The notes below the pieces were generated by a model. That model was not told the DNA's origin. It did not search any database and saw nothing but the letters and a program-made list of their open reading frames with translations. A program made the translations under genes and the position numbers. A stretch of DNA of 64,000 bases from Brienomyrus brachyistius. Lineage: Eukaryota > Chordata > Actinopteri > Osteoglossiformes > Mormyridae. How positions within the stretch are numbered: position 1 is the first letter of the stretch; the number at the start of each line of letters is the position of its first letter. Below are positions 49,039 through 61,500 of this stretch, one piece after another. The stretch spans positions 7,675,642 to 7,739,641 of the forward strand of contig NC_064548.1 of NCBI RefSeq assembly GCF_023856365.1, written 5' to 3'.

Positions 49039-49378
49039 TAGACGCTCCTCTACTTATGAACTTTCAACGTACGAACTTTCAGACATACGAACGAAGAGGA
49101 CTGTAAGTCCAAATTGTCTTCCTTAGCCAGCTGTTTCCTGTCCGCAACATCAATTCTTTTTCCTGTGCGCCAATTCCGCCTAGTACGACTTCTGACCGCT
49201 ACTCCCGCCGCGCAGCAGCGTAGCGTGCGTACTCCCAGCATCCTACTACTACTCCCAGTACATCCTTTGTACTTACGTATATCCTGAAAATGATGTTGAA
49301 TAACGACTTATGAACATTTCAAATTATGAACGGCTGTTCGGAACGTATCTCATTCGTAAGTAGCGGAGCATCTGTATA
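49039..49378. mobile_element. MITE with terminal inverted repeats
   Basis: The left end ATAGACGCTCCTCTACTTAT matches the reverse complement of the right end, ACAGATGCTCCGCTACTTAC. Inner parts are also inverted (CGAACTTTCAGACATACGAA against the right half). It lies in the 3' flank of SLC15A2 and has no coding capacity. Confidence 0.7.
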
Positions 49379-49453
49379 CAGTAAGAAGTGTTACATTGTC
49401 TATTTTATACTTCTGAACCAAACAGATTTTAGTTGCTGCATTTTGATATACTG

Positions 49454-49459
49454 ATTTAT
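49454..49459 (-). promoter_or_regulatory. Poly(A) signal of SLC15A2
   Basis: AATAAA on the minus strand lies about 95 bases past the SLC15A2 stop codon. The position and exact hexamer make it a good candidate for the main cleavage signal. Confidence 0.5.
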
Positions 49460-49550
49460 TATCTGAGAAAACGGCATATTTGTTTTTACCACTCTGGAGT
49501 GCTTCTTGGCAAGGCCTGGGGTATCTGCTCAGGTAGAGCTTCACTCCAGA

Positions 49551-52500
49551 TTAAATCCTGGTGTTTCGGGACACATTTTTGAGAGGCACCTCTTGCCCTG
49601 GGTGTCTCTTCGAGTTCTTCTCATTGTCATCAAAGGCATCTTCAGAAAACATCTCATCCAGTCGGTCAGGGTTGACATAGGTGTAGAAGTGGGCCATGAT
49701 GGAGAAGATGAGGCAGACGGCGACCAGGAGAGCAGCGAACAGCACAAACTCCACCCACTATAATGAAGGTGGTCGAGTCACTCACTTAATACCAAACAAG
49801 TGAAGAAACTAAACAATTCTTTACAGATTTTTATGAGGCAATAAAGCTCATAATCTCTCTATTCAGTGAACTGGAATCCTTCCAGGATTTCAACCAGCAA
49901 TCTATAACACTGTATTGTTTAGCGCAGCGCTGCATGCTGGATGCAGCATGGATTCATTTGCTAGCTCAATGTCCACCAGTGGTGAGTACTGTAAACACGG
50001 AACCTTTCCTTCAGTCAAGAGACCTTCTGACAAACTGGTAACCCTTCACTATTCAGGGATGGGGGGCCGGTGAATGAAAATGACTGATACTTGGAAAATA
50101 ATGAGTCATTGCTCTGTGAACTTTTTAGAACCATCAATAAAATACCCTAATGTGAATGTTGAACAGAAATAAAGACATTATTAATGGCATACACTTCTGA
50201 CAATCATTGATGTGACTACAATTCTCGCTGGCTTGTTATGATGTTGACAAAAGGTGTAGCATTGATTCACAGTGAAAGTGGAACATGACCTGCTTCACAC
50301 CTCGTGGTTTTTACCTAAAGTTTCACCGAGGGATCTCACACGCAAGCAGCCTCGTGCTTTCCCTCCCAGCCACTACTGACTTGCAGGATTAAGGCCTACC
50401 TGTTGCAGGCCGGCCCCTTCTGCCACAATCAGCACAATGACGTTTCCGAAGGCCACCGTCATAAGCCAGACGGCTTGCAGCACAGATTTCATATTGGCTG
50501 GGGCCTGGTGGTACGGAGGGTTAGGGATAGGGTGAAGCTGGATACTGTGGTGCTACGTTGAACACACTGAAACAACACTGAGTTCTGTACCTGAGAATAG
50601 GAGAACTCTAGGCCCGTGATGGAGAACATGACCTCCCCTGCTGTTATCAGGGCGTATTGCGGCACCTGCCAGGCAATATGCACGTTGTTCGCATGGACGT
50701 CCTCCATCTTTCTGGCCACTAATTCATTGGGGACCTGCTATGTTTGGGAAAAAAAATAAACAGGCTAATTTATTCATTTATTATTCATATATTCAGAAAT
50801 TTAGCATAAATGCTGCAGGAGGGCTTTACGTACTGGTTCCAGAATGACAGTGTAGGAGGCACCAAAGTCAAGGAGACCCAGATCTACTGAGTACTGGTTT
50901 TGGTCTGACATGCATTTCACGTCACTGTATCTGTTAGATAGTGATTAGCTGTTAATTATCATCGACTCGTGAAGACTTTTGTCCATTAAGCATTCTGTTA
51001 TATCTGCCATTATCACAAAATAATAATTACTCAGCTGGTCCAAGGACACAAAATGTAGAGTAATGATAGAGTGTCAAGACCTCCTGTGATACTCACTGTG
51101 CTCTCACCACGCTCCTACTGGGAGAGATGCCAAAAGCAGGAGCTACCTGAAAGTCTTGCCCACCAACAGTCACATTCAGGCCCTTGTTGTTGGCATTGAC
51201 AAACCTGGCAGAGTAAACAAATGCCCCCAAATTGCACAAGCTTACGACGAGGAATGTGTTAACAAGCATTGGCCTTTGCATGGTTATTCTACGTGTGTTT
51301 ACCTGACGAATGCATCACCTTTCTCAGATTTCTCAATTAAGTCTTCCACCTAAAAAGCAATGCAACACACTAAGTTTGACACATCTCCATCCAACAGTAG
51401 GCAAACACAGACAGATTGAGCAATCGGCATTAATGCATTAAATAATTAGTCCTACTGAAAAGAAAGGCCTTTTATTTACTTACAAGTTTACATTCAATGT
51501 TGGCTATGTCTTTGTGCAGGATCAAGCTATAAGCCTTTTGTTCGTGGAATGAAAGAACATAGTTGAAGTCTACTGCGTCATACTTGATCTTGACTGTATG
51601 GTTTTGACTTTTTCCATTCAGCGGTAGCCTCTGATATTCCCATGGATCCTGTCAAGGCACATCCATGATTATTTTGAGTGCAGTTCATCACATGCTATGA
51701 TGCGAATATGCAATGTGGGTAATGAATACGTAATGTGGGTAATGAATATGTAATACAGGTAATGAATATGTAATACAGGTAATGAATATTTGATGTGGAT
51801 GATGAATATGTGATACAGGTTCACTATTAAAGCTCATTCTTAGGTGTGGGAAGCTGGGAGTGAAGTCACTGCCCTTGAATACATTATTCTGCTGCTTGCC
51901 TGTGGGATATTATGCTATTTGCACTGACCTCATAGGGCTTGATGGGGTCTGGGAAAAGGCCAGTCTCCGAAATAGTCACCCTGACCTCACCATCTGCCAG
52001 ATTGAGAATCTGCAATAAGCTCTCCCCTGCTGGTGGAGCCTCCACCACAGTTTTCTGCCAGAGAAGTATAGAAGGATGCATGTGATGGAAATGCTGCAGG
52101 AGTGAAGCCATTTACAGAGCAGAAGTCAAGAGGATTGGGGGCTGAGGTGCTGGCGGATGTCAGGATCACCGCAACTATACAGTTTGGAATAAATATATTC
52201 CAGATTGATAACAGGACCACACTGCATGCACACTGATTAAACTTGAGAATCTTACTATGACGTTCACTTCCACGATCGTTGCAGCTACAAAGGCCAGGGC
52301 TGCGAGAATCATGCCAGTGGCCATCTTCTTCAGCGGCCTGGAGAGATGATGCCGTCAGATAGTTTCAACTGACACAAAGCCAAGCTGCACAAACCCAGAT
52401 CCTGAATTTCCTTATTCCTCATCATGTCAAAACAGCACGTCATACATCAACACGCTGAAGGAAAGACTCATTATTCTGAGTAGAAAGGCACTGCTAGCAG

Positions 52501-55500
52501 GGTGAGATGATGAATGACCATCTGGCACCTGAGGAAGCAGGGCTTGCTAACAAAGTGCCTTAGCAATGAAAGCTGCTTCTTGATACTAAGACCAACCTTA
52601 CAGAGTAAGAATCATTGACTGTAGCTCCAACTTTTGCTTGTGTTCAAGCAAGTTCAAAGTTCTTCTGAATGAAAAGAGTGTCCCATACTAATCCCAAAAC
52701 CTCTCCAAGCTTTTAAATTAGACAATAATAAGTAGAAAACTTTAGTCTACTGGTACGTGAAGTGCAGTATTTGAAATAAAAAGTAATTAAAATATTTAGG
52801 GTTTTGAGTGTCTCTCTAGATCTTGTAGTGGGTGTGCTTTCCTGGGAAAGAAAACATTGTGGTTTAAGACCAAGAGGATCATTTGAACAACAGCTGTATA
52901 ATGATCTGTAGCAGGTCTGAAGCTCTGGATGATCTAATCAGCCTCCTTAAGTATAGTCAGGACCGATCCGATTCATTGCAAGTGAATTCACAAAGCTTGA
53001 GATTCCTTCGTGAATGGAATAACCCTGTCGCTATCAGCCAGACGCGACTCACGTAAAGTTAATCTTGCAGAGGCCAATGAGTGGATACACTCCCATGTCG
53101 AAGATCGGGACAAAGACCAATATCAGCAGAGCGTTTAGCATCTAGGAAACGGAGGAAACAAAGTGCCATTAGAATGATGCAGTAAACACTGCAAAATCAT
53201 AAAACCAAGGGCAATTTAAGAAGACATTGGTGAATACTCTTGCTCAATACTTCTATAAAGCGATAAGAGATTTGAAACTGCAATAATCATAAAGGTCATG
53301 ATCATTTCTGACTCCAGGTAGACGGACACAATGCAAACGAAAGCAAACAGGTGCTGTTCTGAGGAGATGCACACACAATCAAAGCTTTACCTGCATTTGA
53401 TCCGGCTTCAGAACAAATGGGCCCTGTGGTATAATGAATTAATTATTGTTTAATTATTGTAATTGTTCTGCTAAATTATTAAATTATATTATCATTACAT
53501 TTTGAGCGAGTGGTCAGTCTTAGATGTTTGTCGTGTAAGTTTCACCCTGCATAAGTGTGCTTATGTCACCTGTATATATTGTTTGTCATCTAAAATACGA
53601 AAACAAAGATTAGACAACGTGATAAAGTAATTGCACTTACAGAGTCCAAATTCATTCTGGTGGCCTGCAGTGTCCACCGAGAGCCCTTCAATGAACAAAC
53701 AAAGAAAAAGATTTTACTGATTTTGACTGACAATCTTGGTAGAACACCCAGATTTACACCCATCCATCTTCCTGCCACTTACCCTGAGCTATATCACAGG
53801 CTGACCACAATGAGGCAGGCTGGAGTGATGAGGGCTTACCTGTTGGTCAAAGAGAGCCCAGAACATGGGAAGGGGGATGTAAAGTAGCAGCACCCGAAGA
53901 ACCATCTTGATCTCCTGGATGAGGCGTTTCTGTAGAAACAAGGTTGTTTATCCCACTGGAGACCATCTCCTAGCTTTCTCATCTGCTTGTTCATCTGCAT
54001 TAAACCTGGTGAACCTGTGCTTCAGAGCTTCTGTCAAGAACACGTTTACGTGGTACTCTATACATAAGGTTGCCCTTTTGCCTGTTAGCTTTGCCAGCAC
54101 CTACTGTCATTGACTCTCATGACTCTCAATATCTCATGACTCTCTTGGGATCTGCTCTCTTTACCGAAAACTTCTCCTCTGCCCAGTCCAGCCAGTGAGC
54201 TCTTTTAGGGTCAGTTTTTGAACTTCTCCAGCGATTCTTCACAGCAAACTACAGGGATACAGGAAGGATACACACCTGCCAATCAGCTTAGACTAAGTGA
54301 ACAATGAAGGTTCATAAGAAGTCATGCAATCAGACCCCAGGACACCAACAGTGGTCTGCAGTGAGAGGCTGTGGCACGTACCGCCATGCACCTGCAGACA
54401 TCCAGCAGCACGTTTCCTTCGGGGGGGCTCTTTTTGTACAAGCTGCTCCCAGCAATGAACACAACTGTGTGATGGGGAGAGTATTGTCTTTTCATTAGAA
54501 ACAAATCAAAAATCATATAAACTTACACATACATTACCAGAGGTGGAGATTTCTGGTCCAGCGAGTACAAATCCAGGATTTTGTTACAACCAACCAGTTG
54601 AGTATAAAGAGTCACAGTCACAGATTACTCAACTGGTTGGTTGAAACAAAATCTTGGTCTGGACTACAATTACTTGTTTTGCTGGCAAGATCAACATCCA
54701 TTCATTAGTTTCTCTGTACCCGCTTATCCTATTCAGGGTTGCTGGAGATCTGGAGCCTATCCTGGAGGCTATGGGCACAAGGCAGGAAACAACCCAGGAT
54801 GGGGAGCCAAGTCATCGCAGGGCATTCAGACACAATTCACTCACATGTGTATACCTATGGACAATTTCATAACTCCGATTCACTTGAGCATGTTTATTTT
54901 TTGGCCTGTGGGGGGGAAACCGGAGTATCCACAATGACACGGGGAGAACCTGCAAACTCCACATGCATGGAGCCATGACGGACACTTGAACCCTGATCCT
55001 AGAGGGGTGAGGCAGCAGTACTAAGCACCGCACCACTACACAATTTTAACAGTTCATACAAGAATCTGTTTTTAAACCTGGTGTGATTTAGGTCTCCTTT
55101 AGGCCTTCTGAGGGGAAACTTTGCTGAAAAAGGCAAGCCTACATAATACTGTCCATCCCCTCACACCAGTGATTGTTACTCATATCTTTGGCTTTGGTGA
55201 CTGTCTTCTGCTGTGACTGTCATCTAGGCAGGAGTGAGTCTGAGACAGCTGAAGGCGGCACCTTCCTGGAGGAATAGCGGCAAGCAGGGAGGAGGGCGGC
55301 TTCACTCACCAAGGGCGATAAGCATCAAAGCTGCGGGCACCCCAAAAGCAAGAGCGTAGCAGTCACCGTCGAAACACTGCACGTCACCTGGAGAGCAAAA
55401 CCCGAAACAGTCGTGTGATCTGACCTCTTGCCAATAGGACAGTACTTTCAATATGATTCATTCTATAGCTAAGTGATAAAATCATGTGTCAGAAAAACTT

Positions 55501-58500
55501 CACATGATACTGCCAGTGGATAATACATAACAGTGAGGTCCTAAGGGGCTCCCAGATGGTCCACATTTTTGCTCCCTTCCAGCTCCCTGCCAGACAGTCC
55601 ACATTTTTGCTGCCTCCCAGCCCCCAGAATGGAGCAAAAAACATGGACTGTCTGCAGATCCCTGAGGACCGTGTTGGGAAACACTGGTATATAGAGTATA
55701 CTATCTACAATATATCACAGAGAACATCTACAAGATGTTTATGGAAGTGCCATATTGCCATAATAGTGGCAATTAGGTGATATGCGTACTGAACTAAGGA
55801 GAGCCAGACTGACCTCGCAGTATCGGCGTGATAATGGTGGATAAGACACTCCCAGCATTGATCGACATGTAGAATATGGAGAAGAACTTCCTCCGTTCCT
55901 CCACCTAAAACAGGGGGGGTTAAAGCATGAGGTGCTTCACTGCATGCCTGCACCTGTTCTCCTGACTGAACAACAGAAAGGGCCCACAAATCAGTCAACA
56001 GAAATCTCTGTCCTGTCAGACGTGCCTGTTCCTGCCTAGCAGATCTGCCCAGCATTTCCCATCTATGTCACTGTATTCGAACATAAGCCCGTAGTCATGG
56101 GAAAATATGCATTTCGGCACGTTCCGCCTTACGTGTTCTTCCTCAAACTGGTCTCCTCCGAATGCGGACACACAGGGCTTGATCCCCCCCGTCCCAATGG
56201 CGATGAGCACCAAGCCCGTCAGGGACAGTACTCTGGAGCGAACAGAGAAGGTACGTGACTGGGCATGGGGTTGGCGGCCTGCATAGGATTGGTGGTGCTG
56301 TGAGAGACCCAGCGGGCCACTGGGTCCAGCGGAGCACTCACATGTGCATGGTGTTGTCCCCCAGGATGGGAATGGCTCCCACAGACTTCACCACATGACC
56401 GATGACATACACTATGGAGAGGTAGATGATGGTCCTGCAAGCAAAGCGTGGGGAGAAAGCGTTTCAAGATTGGCATCCATATTTTACCAGACTAACCTGA
56501 CCAAGTTGCCCCCCACACAGAACAAGCTGCCTCCCCCCCCCCCACAGAATAACCTCACCAAGCAGCCCCCCCACAGAATACTCTGACCAAGCACCCCCCC
56601 ACACAGAGTAACCTGACCAAGCAGCCCCCCCACAGAATAATCTCACCAGGCAGCCCCCCCACAGAATAACCTGACCAAGGAGCCCCCCCACAGAATAACC
56701 TCACCAAGCAGCCCCCCCACAGAATAACCTCACCAGGCAGCCCCCCCCACACAGAATAACCTGACCAAGCTGCCTCCCCCCACACAGAATAATCTCACCA
56801 GGCAGCCCCCCCACAGAATAACCTGACCAAGGAGCCCCCCCACAGAATAACCTCACCAAGCAGCCCCCCCACAGAATAACCTCACCAAGCAGCCCCCCCA
56901 CAGAATAACCTGACCAAGGAGCCCCCCACACAGAATAACCTCACCAAGCAGCCCCCCCACAGAATAATCTCACCAGGCAGCCCCCCCACAGAATAACCTG
57001 ACCAAGGAGCCCCCCCACAGAATAACCTCACCAAGCAGCCCCCCCCACACAGAATAACCTCACCAAGCTGCCTCCCCCCACACAGAATAACCTCACTAAG
57101 CAGCCCCCCCCCACACAAAATAACCTGACCAAGCAGCCCCCCACCACAGAATTACTTCACCAAACAGTTCCCCCCAACCTCCCCACCTTAAAATGGTTCC
57201 AGGTGATGGAACTGCCACTGAACCCACCTGAACTTCCCAAGCCAGGAGTCGGCGATGATGGCTCCCAGGACGGGCGTGAAGTAGCAAAGGCTGCTGAATG
57301 CATGGTACACCACCGTGGAGAGGTTCTTGTCCCAGTGCAAGTAGTTCATGAAGTAGAGTGTGAGCAGAGCTTCAAGGTGAAGGTACAGCAACATAGGCTC
57401 ATGAAACCACAATTTGATTATCTCTTTATTTTTAAAAAGCTATTCAACTAATCCTTTCAATGCAGTTCTACATCGGAGTTTACTATAGGTAACACTATAG
57501 TGTGGATTGATGTGATTACCTTTCATGCCATAGTAGGAGAATCTCTCGCAGAATTCATTCACCACAATGAAGGCGATGCTTACAGGGTAGTTGGTGCCAC
57601 ACAATTTCTGAAGCAGTGAGGCAAGATGTATTAGCACTTCTTGATGTATAGACTCCATGTTTACTAAGACGATGATTCTGTGATAACTCCACTCTGCCAC
57701 CTGATGACTCTGTGACAACTTGGCTCTCTGACCCAATGACTCTGTCATAAGTCCAATCTCTAACCCAACAACTCTATGTATGCTATAACTCTGTTCTGTA
57801 ATCCGATGACTCAGCAATAATGTTCTCCAGCCTGATGACTCTGTGATAACTCTGCTCTTCAACTGGATGTCTCTGTGATAACTCCACTGTCTGACCTGAT
57901 GACTCTATTATAACTCTGCAGTAGCTGGCCCAATACCTCTGTGATAACTCCATTGTCCATCCTGGTGATTCCACGATAACTCTGAACTCCACACAGATGA
58001 ATCTGCAATAACCTGCCCGAGGGCTCTGAGGTAATTCTGTTGTCTGACCTGATGATTTCACGATAACTCTGCTCTCCACCACAATGACTCTGCAATAATT
58101 CAGCTCTCCAACCTGATGACTCAGCAATAATCCCACTCTCCGACCTAATGACTCTGCAGTAACCAAACTGATGACTCAGCGATTCTTCTGCTGTCCAACC
58201 TGATGACTCTGCGATAACTCCACTCTCCAACCTGATTTCATCCTCAGGTGCTTTTCAACCCTGTCTTTGTCTGGCATTTATACACTTGTATGTACTGCTG
58301 GGCACCGAATGGACTGACAATGGGTCTCCTCTGCTTATCACAGTACTGATGTTGTTTACCCTTATCCACTGTAGCCTTGTGCCCCTTTAAGTTTTTCTCC
58401 ATAAGATCATCTGAAAAATGACTAAGCTGAAGTTTAAGCATGTAAAACAATACCGGTGAATGTTTCGCTTTGGTTTTTTCATCACTCTCCTGGATGATAT
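49551..58500 (-). CDS. slc15a2: SLC15A2 (PEPT2), proton-coupled oligopeptide transporter; first exon missing
   Basis: Twenty-two minus-strand exons keep phase to the stop (712 codons plus one base from an unseen first exon; human PEPT2 has 729 residues): 58454-58500, 57520-57607, 57228-57369, 56342-56434, 56133-56232, 55814-55904, 55310-55387, 54382-54464, 54165-54248, 53840-53929, 53641-53685, 53391-53423, 53053-53141, 52256-52337, 51929-52054, 51484-51648, 51303-51349, 51097-51204, 50834-50924, 50591-50734, 50400-50504 and 49551-49757. TM1 has [11 protein letters not shown] (ExxER). The essential TM2 histidine is in [11 protein letters not shown]; the PTR2 signature [12 protein letters not shown] and FYMSINAGS follow. 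TM7-8 has [19 protein letters not shown]. The variable exons before [16 protein letters not shown] TM10 sequence form the extracellular loop. [12 protein letters not shown] and VIGHVVKS favour PEPT2 over PEPT1. The end TRI fits a class I PDZ ligand. It takes up di- and tripeptides with protons across apical membranes. Confidence 0.93.
51705..51825. repeat. 20-bp imperfect tandem repeat in an SLC15A2 intron
   Basis: About six diverged copies of a unit like GTAATGAATATGTAATACAG lie side by side between exons 51484-51648 and 51929-52054. Confidence 0.75.
54552..54667. mobile_element. Short hairpin element
   Basis: CCAACCAGTTGAGTA and TACTCAACTGGTTGG form a perfect inverted pair, with weaker pairing outward (GGTCCAG with CTGGAC). 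This small fold-back repeat lies in the intron between exons 54382-54464 and 55310-55387. Confidence 0.65.
54694..55041 (-). mobile_element. Diverged V-SINE-like copy
   Basis: This is a full-length but diverged copy in minus orientation: tail side CATCCATTCATTAG, body GGGTTGCTGGAGATCTGGAG and AACAACCCAGGATGGGGAGC on the plus strand, and head GCACCGCACCACTACAC at the right. It is older than the copy at 48204-48527 and lies in the same intron as the hairpin element. Confidence 0.8.
55550..55690. mobile_element. Fold-back repeat near an SLC15A2 exon
   Basis: GTCCACATTTTTGCT occurs twice in direct order, at about 55559 and 55596, and is then met in reverse as AGCAAAAAACATGGAC near 55634, followed by GTTGGGAAACACTG. 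This is the usual make-up of a small fish MITE. Confidence 0.55.
56490..57183. repeat. C-rich VNTR in an SLC15A2 intron
   Basis: About twenty-four units near 28 bp alternate forms such as CCCCCCCACAGAATAACCTG + ACCAAGCAG. Variants differ at the C-run length and at CTGACC/CTCACC. On the gene strand each unit reads GCTTGGTGAGGTTATTCTGT followed by a run of six or more G. The array fills the intron between exons 56342-56434 and 57228-57369, ending about 45 bases from the donor of the latter. The open frames seen in it on the minus strand are products of the repeat. Confidence 0.95.
57655..58235. repeat. Degenerate 32-33-bp minisatellite in an SLC15A2 intron
   Basis: Units like GATGACTCTGTGATAACTCC + ACTCTCCAACCT repeat about seventeen times with many substitutions. 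The period is near a multiple of three, so long open frames without coding meaning appear on the minus strand. It lies between exons 57520-57607 and 58454-58500. Confidence 0.9.
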
Positions 58501-61500
58501 CTAGGAACAAAATAAGAAATTTAATTCACACATGATTCAATATGACAATTTTGATGATGCACCACTGATGACTTCTGAGCTACAGTTAAAACATGATTCA
58601 TCAAATCAGTACTGATAGGAAAATTGATTATTTTACTAGAAACTTTTAATAATACATTAAATAGTGGAAGGATGATTATGCTGAATCTGCATGAAAAAAA
58701 TTTTGGATATTTAAGTGCTCTAGAGCAGTGTTTCTCAGCTGTGGGGTTGTGAGCTCATTTTCAGTTTGCCGAGTGTGTTAGGCTGAAACAGTTGAGAACA
58801 ACAGCTCTAGAGAGTCTTTGGTTCTATAATTTGCTGATGATGGTCATATCCCTAATAATAAAATAACACAAATAAATAACACTGTCTACTACATATGTTT
58901 TCCGACACTGTTTTAATTTGAGAATATAGGTAATTTTTATAAACCAGCTACATTTTAAATCACTGGCAGTGATTTGCGTTTGCTCATTTCTAGCTCATTC
59001 ACATTTTAAGTACTTTCTTTTTCAGTTATCCAAATCCAAAAAGTACACTGTATAAAATCAATGTTTAACTGATTCTGACTTTTGAAATTTTTAATGTGCT
59101 GGAAGTATATATGTTCATATTCAATTAGAGAAACAAAAACACACAGCAAGTAACGCAGTGGACCTGCTCTAAGTATCCAAACAAGACTGGGTTTCCCATT
59201 TGTTATGTTATACTCATAGAAAATCAATGATTTATTCTATTGCCAAATGGTTTTATGTCAAAGTTACAGTTTTACAGACGGTTTGTCAGTCTCTGAAGTG
59301 CACTGCACGCCACTGCAGCGAACTCGCGAGATCATGAAAACTCTGCAACCTGAACCCTTACTTAGGGTGCCAGTGAACAGAAAAACAGGTTTGTTTTTTA
59401 AAGATGAGTGAAAATTAAATTAATAGTGAAAAATAATAATAAAAACAAGAATGATAATTGCTATTCTCATTATTATTGTTGTTGTTGTGAAATCAAACTG
59501 TAAAGAAAGTGAAGGTTCACTATTGTGGTGAAATCAATAGCAGCACTAATGGTGCCCGGCGGTTCTCAGGACACAGGCTTGAAGGTGTTCAACGTTTACG
59601 CCCCTGTATGCTTCCTCGCACATCACAGAGCAATGTCGGTCTAAAAGCTTTATTTCATAAAGTCAAGAGCCTATGAGTGACGAGCTTGACCTCGATGCAT
59701 CGCACTGAGAAGCCTTCACATCCTTGCTGCGCAGAGTAAGCAGGCTCTTTTGAGGTCCATAGGTATATATTTAACTGTATACCACAGATGACGACGTTAG
59801 AAGGATTAGGTCAATGTTCAGTTTAAGTGCCTGTGCAGGTTCTGAATATGGTACTAAGATACAGTATTAACCATAACAATACTAACCCTAACTTCTCAGC
59901 ATCTGGCAGCAGCAACAACCTTCCTGACCCCCTGAACACACACTAGAGCACAGGTTAAAGCAGAGGTTAAAGCACAGGTTAAACGGCAAGAGCAGGTCTG
60001 TTCCAGCACTCCAGTCAAACAGTAATTCCAACCACTAGGAATATGCTTGGATGAGCTGAGACACAAAGTTCTGTCCACCAGGGCAAGACTCTGTCAATTT
60101 CTGACAAATGTCCCCCCACTCACACTTACAGAAAAGCAATTAAGGGCTGCTAAGCAGACGCTAATGATACATGCACCACAAGACATTAGGGTTACCCGTT
60201 TTCTTGTCCATGTCAATGAGGTTCTCCTCCGCAGATGCCTCCTGCAGCCTGTTCAGTCCTCCTTTACTGTTTCATGAAGCTCTCCCTGTGAGCTAGATTT
60301 ATGTTTTTCACTCCTTGGTTAATATTTCACTTTCGAAATCCATGCAAAGAATTCAGTTTGCTTGACAGTGCTTTGTTCCACGCATGTCTTTATGGCTACA
60401 GAAATAGTACCGCGTCTAAAGGGATTGAAGTTGATGATGCATTTTTTTTAATTCCACTTCATCGGTAGGTGAATACACAAAGCACCTACCGTTTTGTGCA
60501 CTGAGCCTGTCAGCTTCGAAAAAAGAAACTTCCAAACATATGTTTGTTATTCAATTATGTTTAATGCAGTGGCAGCTGCTGACCAAAATATTTAGTGACC
60601 CCCCCTCCCATCCCAGGGTATAATTTCAGACATGGTTGTATATTAATCATTACTCTAAGTATTATAGTAAACATTAAAATATTAGTTACACTATAGTCCT
60701 GAACATTTTGCATTGTTTGTTAATTTTACTCAAATGTAGCCCTATTTAGCTTGTTTTTGACGAGCCCTCAATTGCATAACTATTAATTGACTTCAATTAC
60801 ATTTATTTTTATATATAGCGCCTTTCTCACTAGAGTTACCCCAAGGTGCATATGCACAGAGGTGTGTTAGGCTTGGTTGAGTAATGTAATGCATGTAACA
60901 CACGAAAGTGACTGCATTTTGTTACAGTTACGGGGGGCATAATCAGATTACCAATACATTTGACACAAGCTCGTTAGCCATGAAACGTCTTTGGCCATGT
61001 AAACTAGCTAGCTATGTGGAATTCAGGTGAAGTGGAGCACTTCTTGCCATTTTGATTTCTAGTGCCTATTGAAACATTAACCTACTGTAATTAGCCCACA
61101 TATCTTCCCGCAATCCTTAAGATGTCTCATTATCACAGTAAAAGACAAAAAAGAAATTTCTTGTTTATAGGAGTAATGACACAGGTCTATATACTCCATT
61201 CATTAATGGGACACATTTCAGGTAATTTGAGACAGGCGTTAATTTAATAAACCAAAACTGAATAATTTTGCAAAAAATTTTGATGATTGAGTTTAATACA
61301 CAGAACAACTCAATAAACAGTTCAACATTAATTGTTGTTTTTTTTTATCAAAAATAGTTATTGAGGGAAAAAGTCCATAGATTTAATTTCATTTTAGATT
61401 TTGTTTTACATAAAATATTTAAAACAATTATATACAAAGCTTATACTACCTGTAAACAAAGTAAAACAGATTTTATAGTAAAACATCAAATTTTTATCGA

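Noticed and set aside
56464..57118. Several overlapping minus-strand open frames of 75-78 codons rich in Gly, Trp and Leu
   Set aside because: They are direct translations of the C-rich VNTR and have no start context, domain or splice support.
57783..58230. Open frames of 123-127 codons on the minus strand
   Set aside because: They come from a 32-33-bp minisatellite whose period is close to a multiple of three.
49551..58500. Call as SLC15A1 (PEPT1)
   Set aside because: The C-terminal TM sequence resembles PEPT1, but [20 protein letters not shown] and GDVQCF...[10 protein letters not shown] favour PEPT2.
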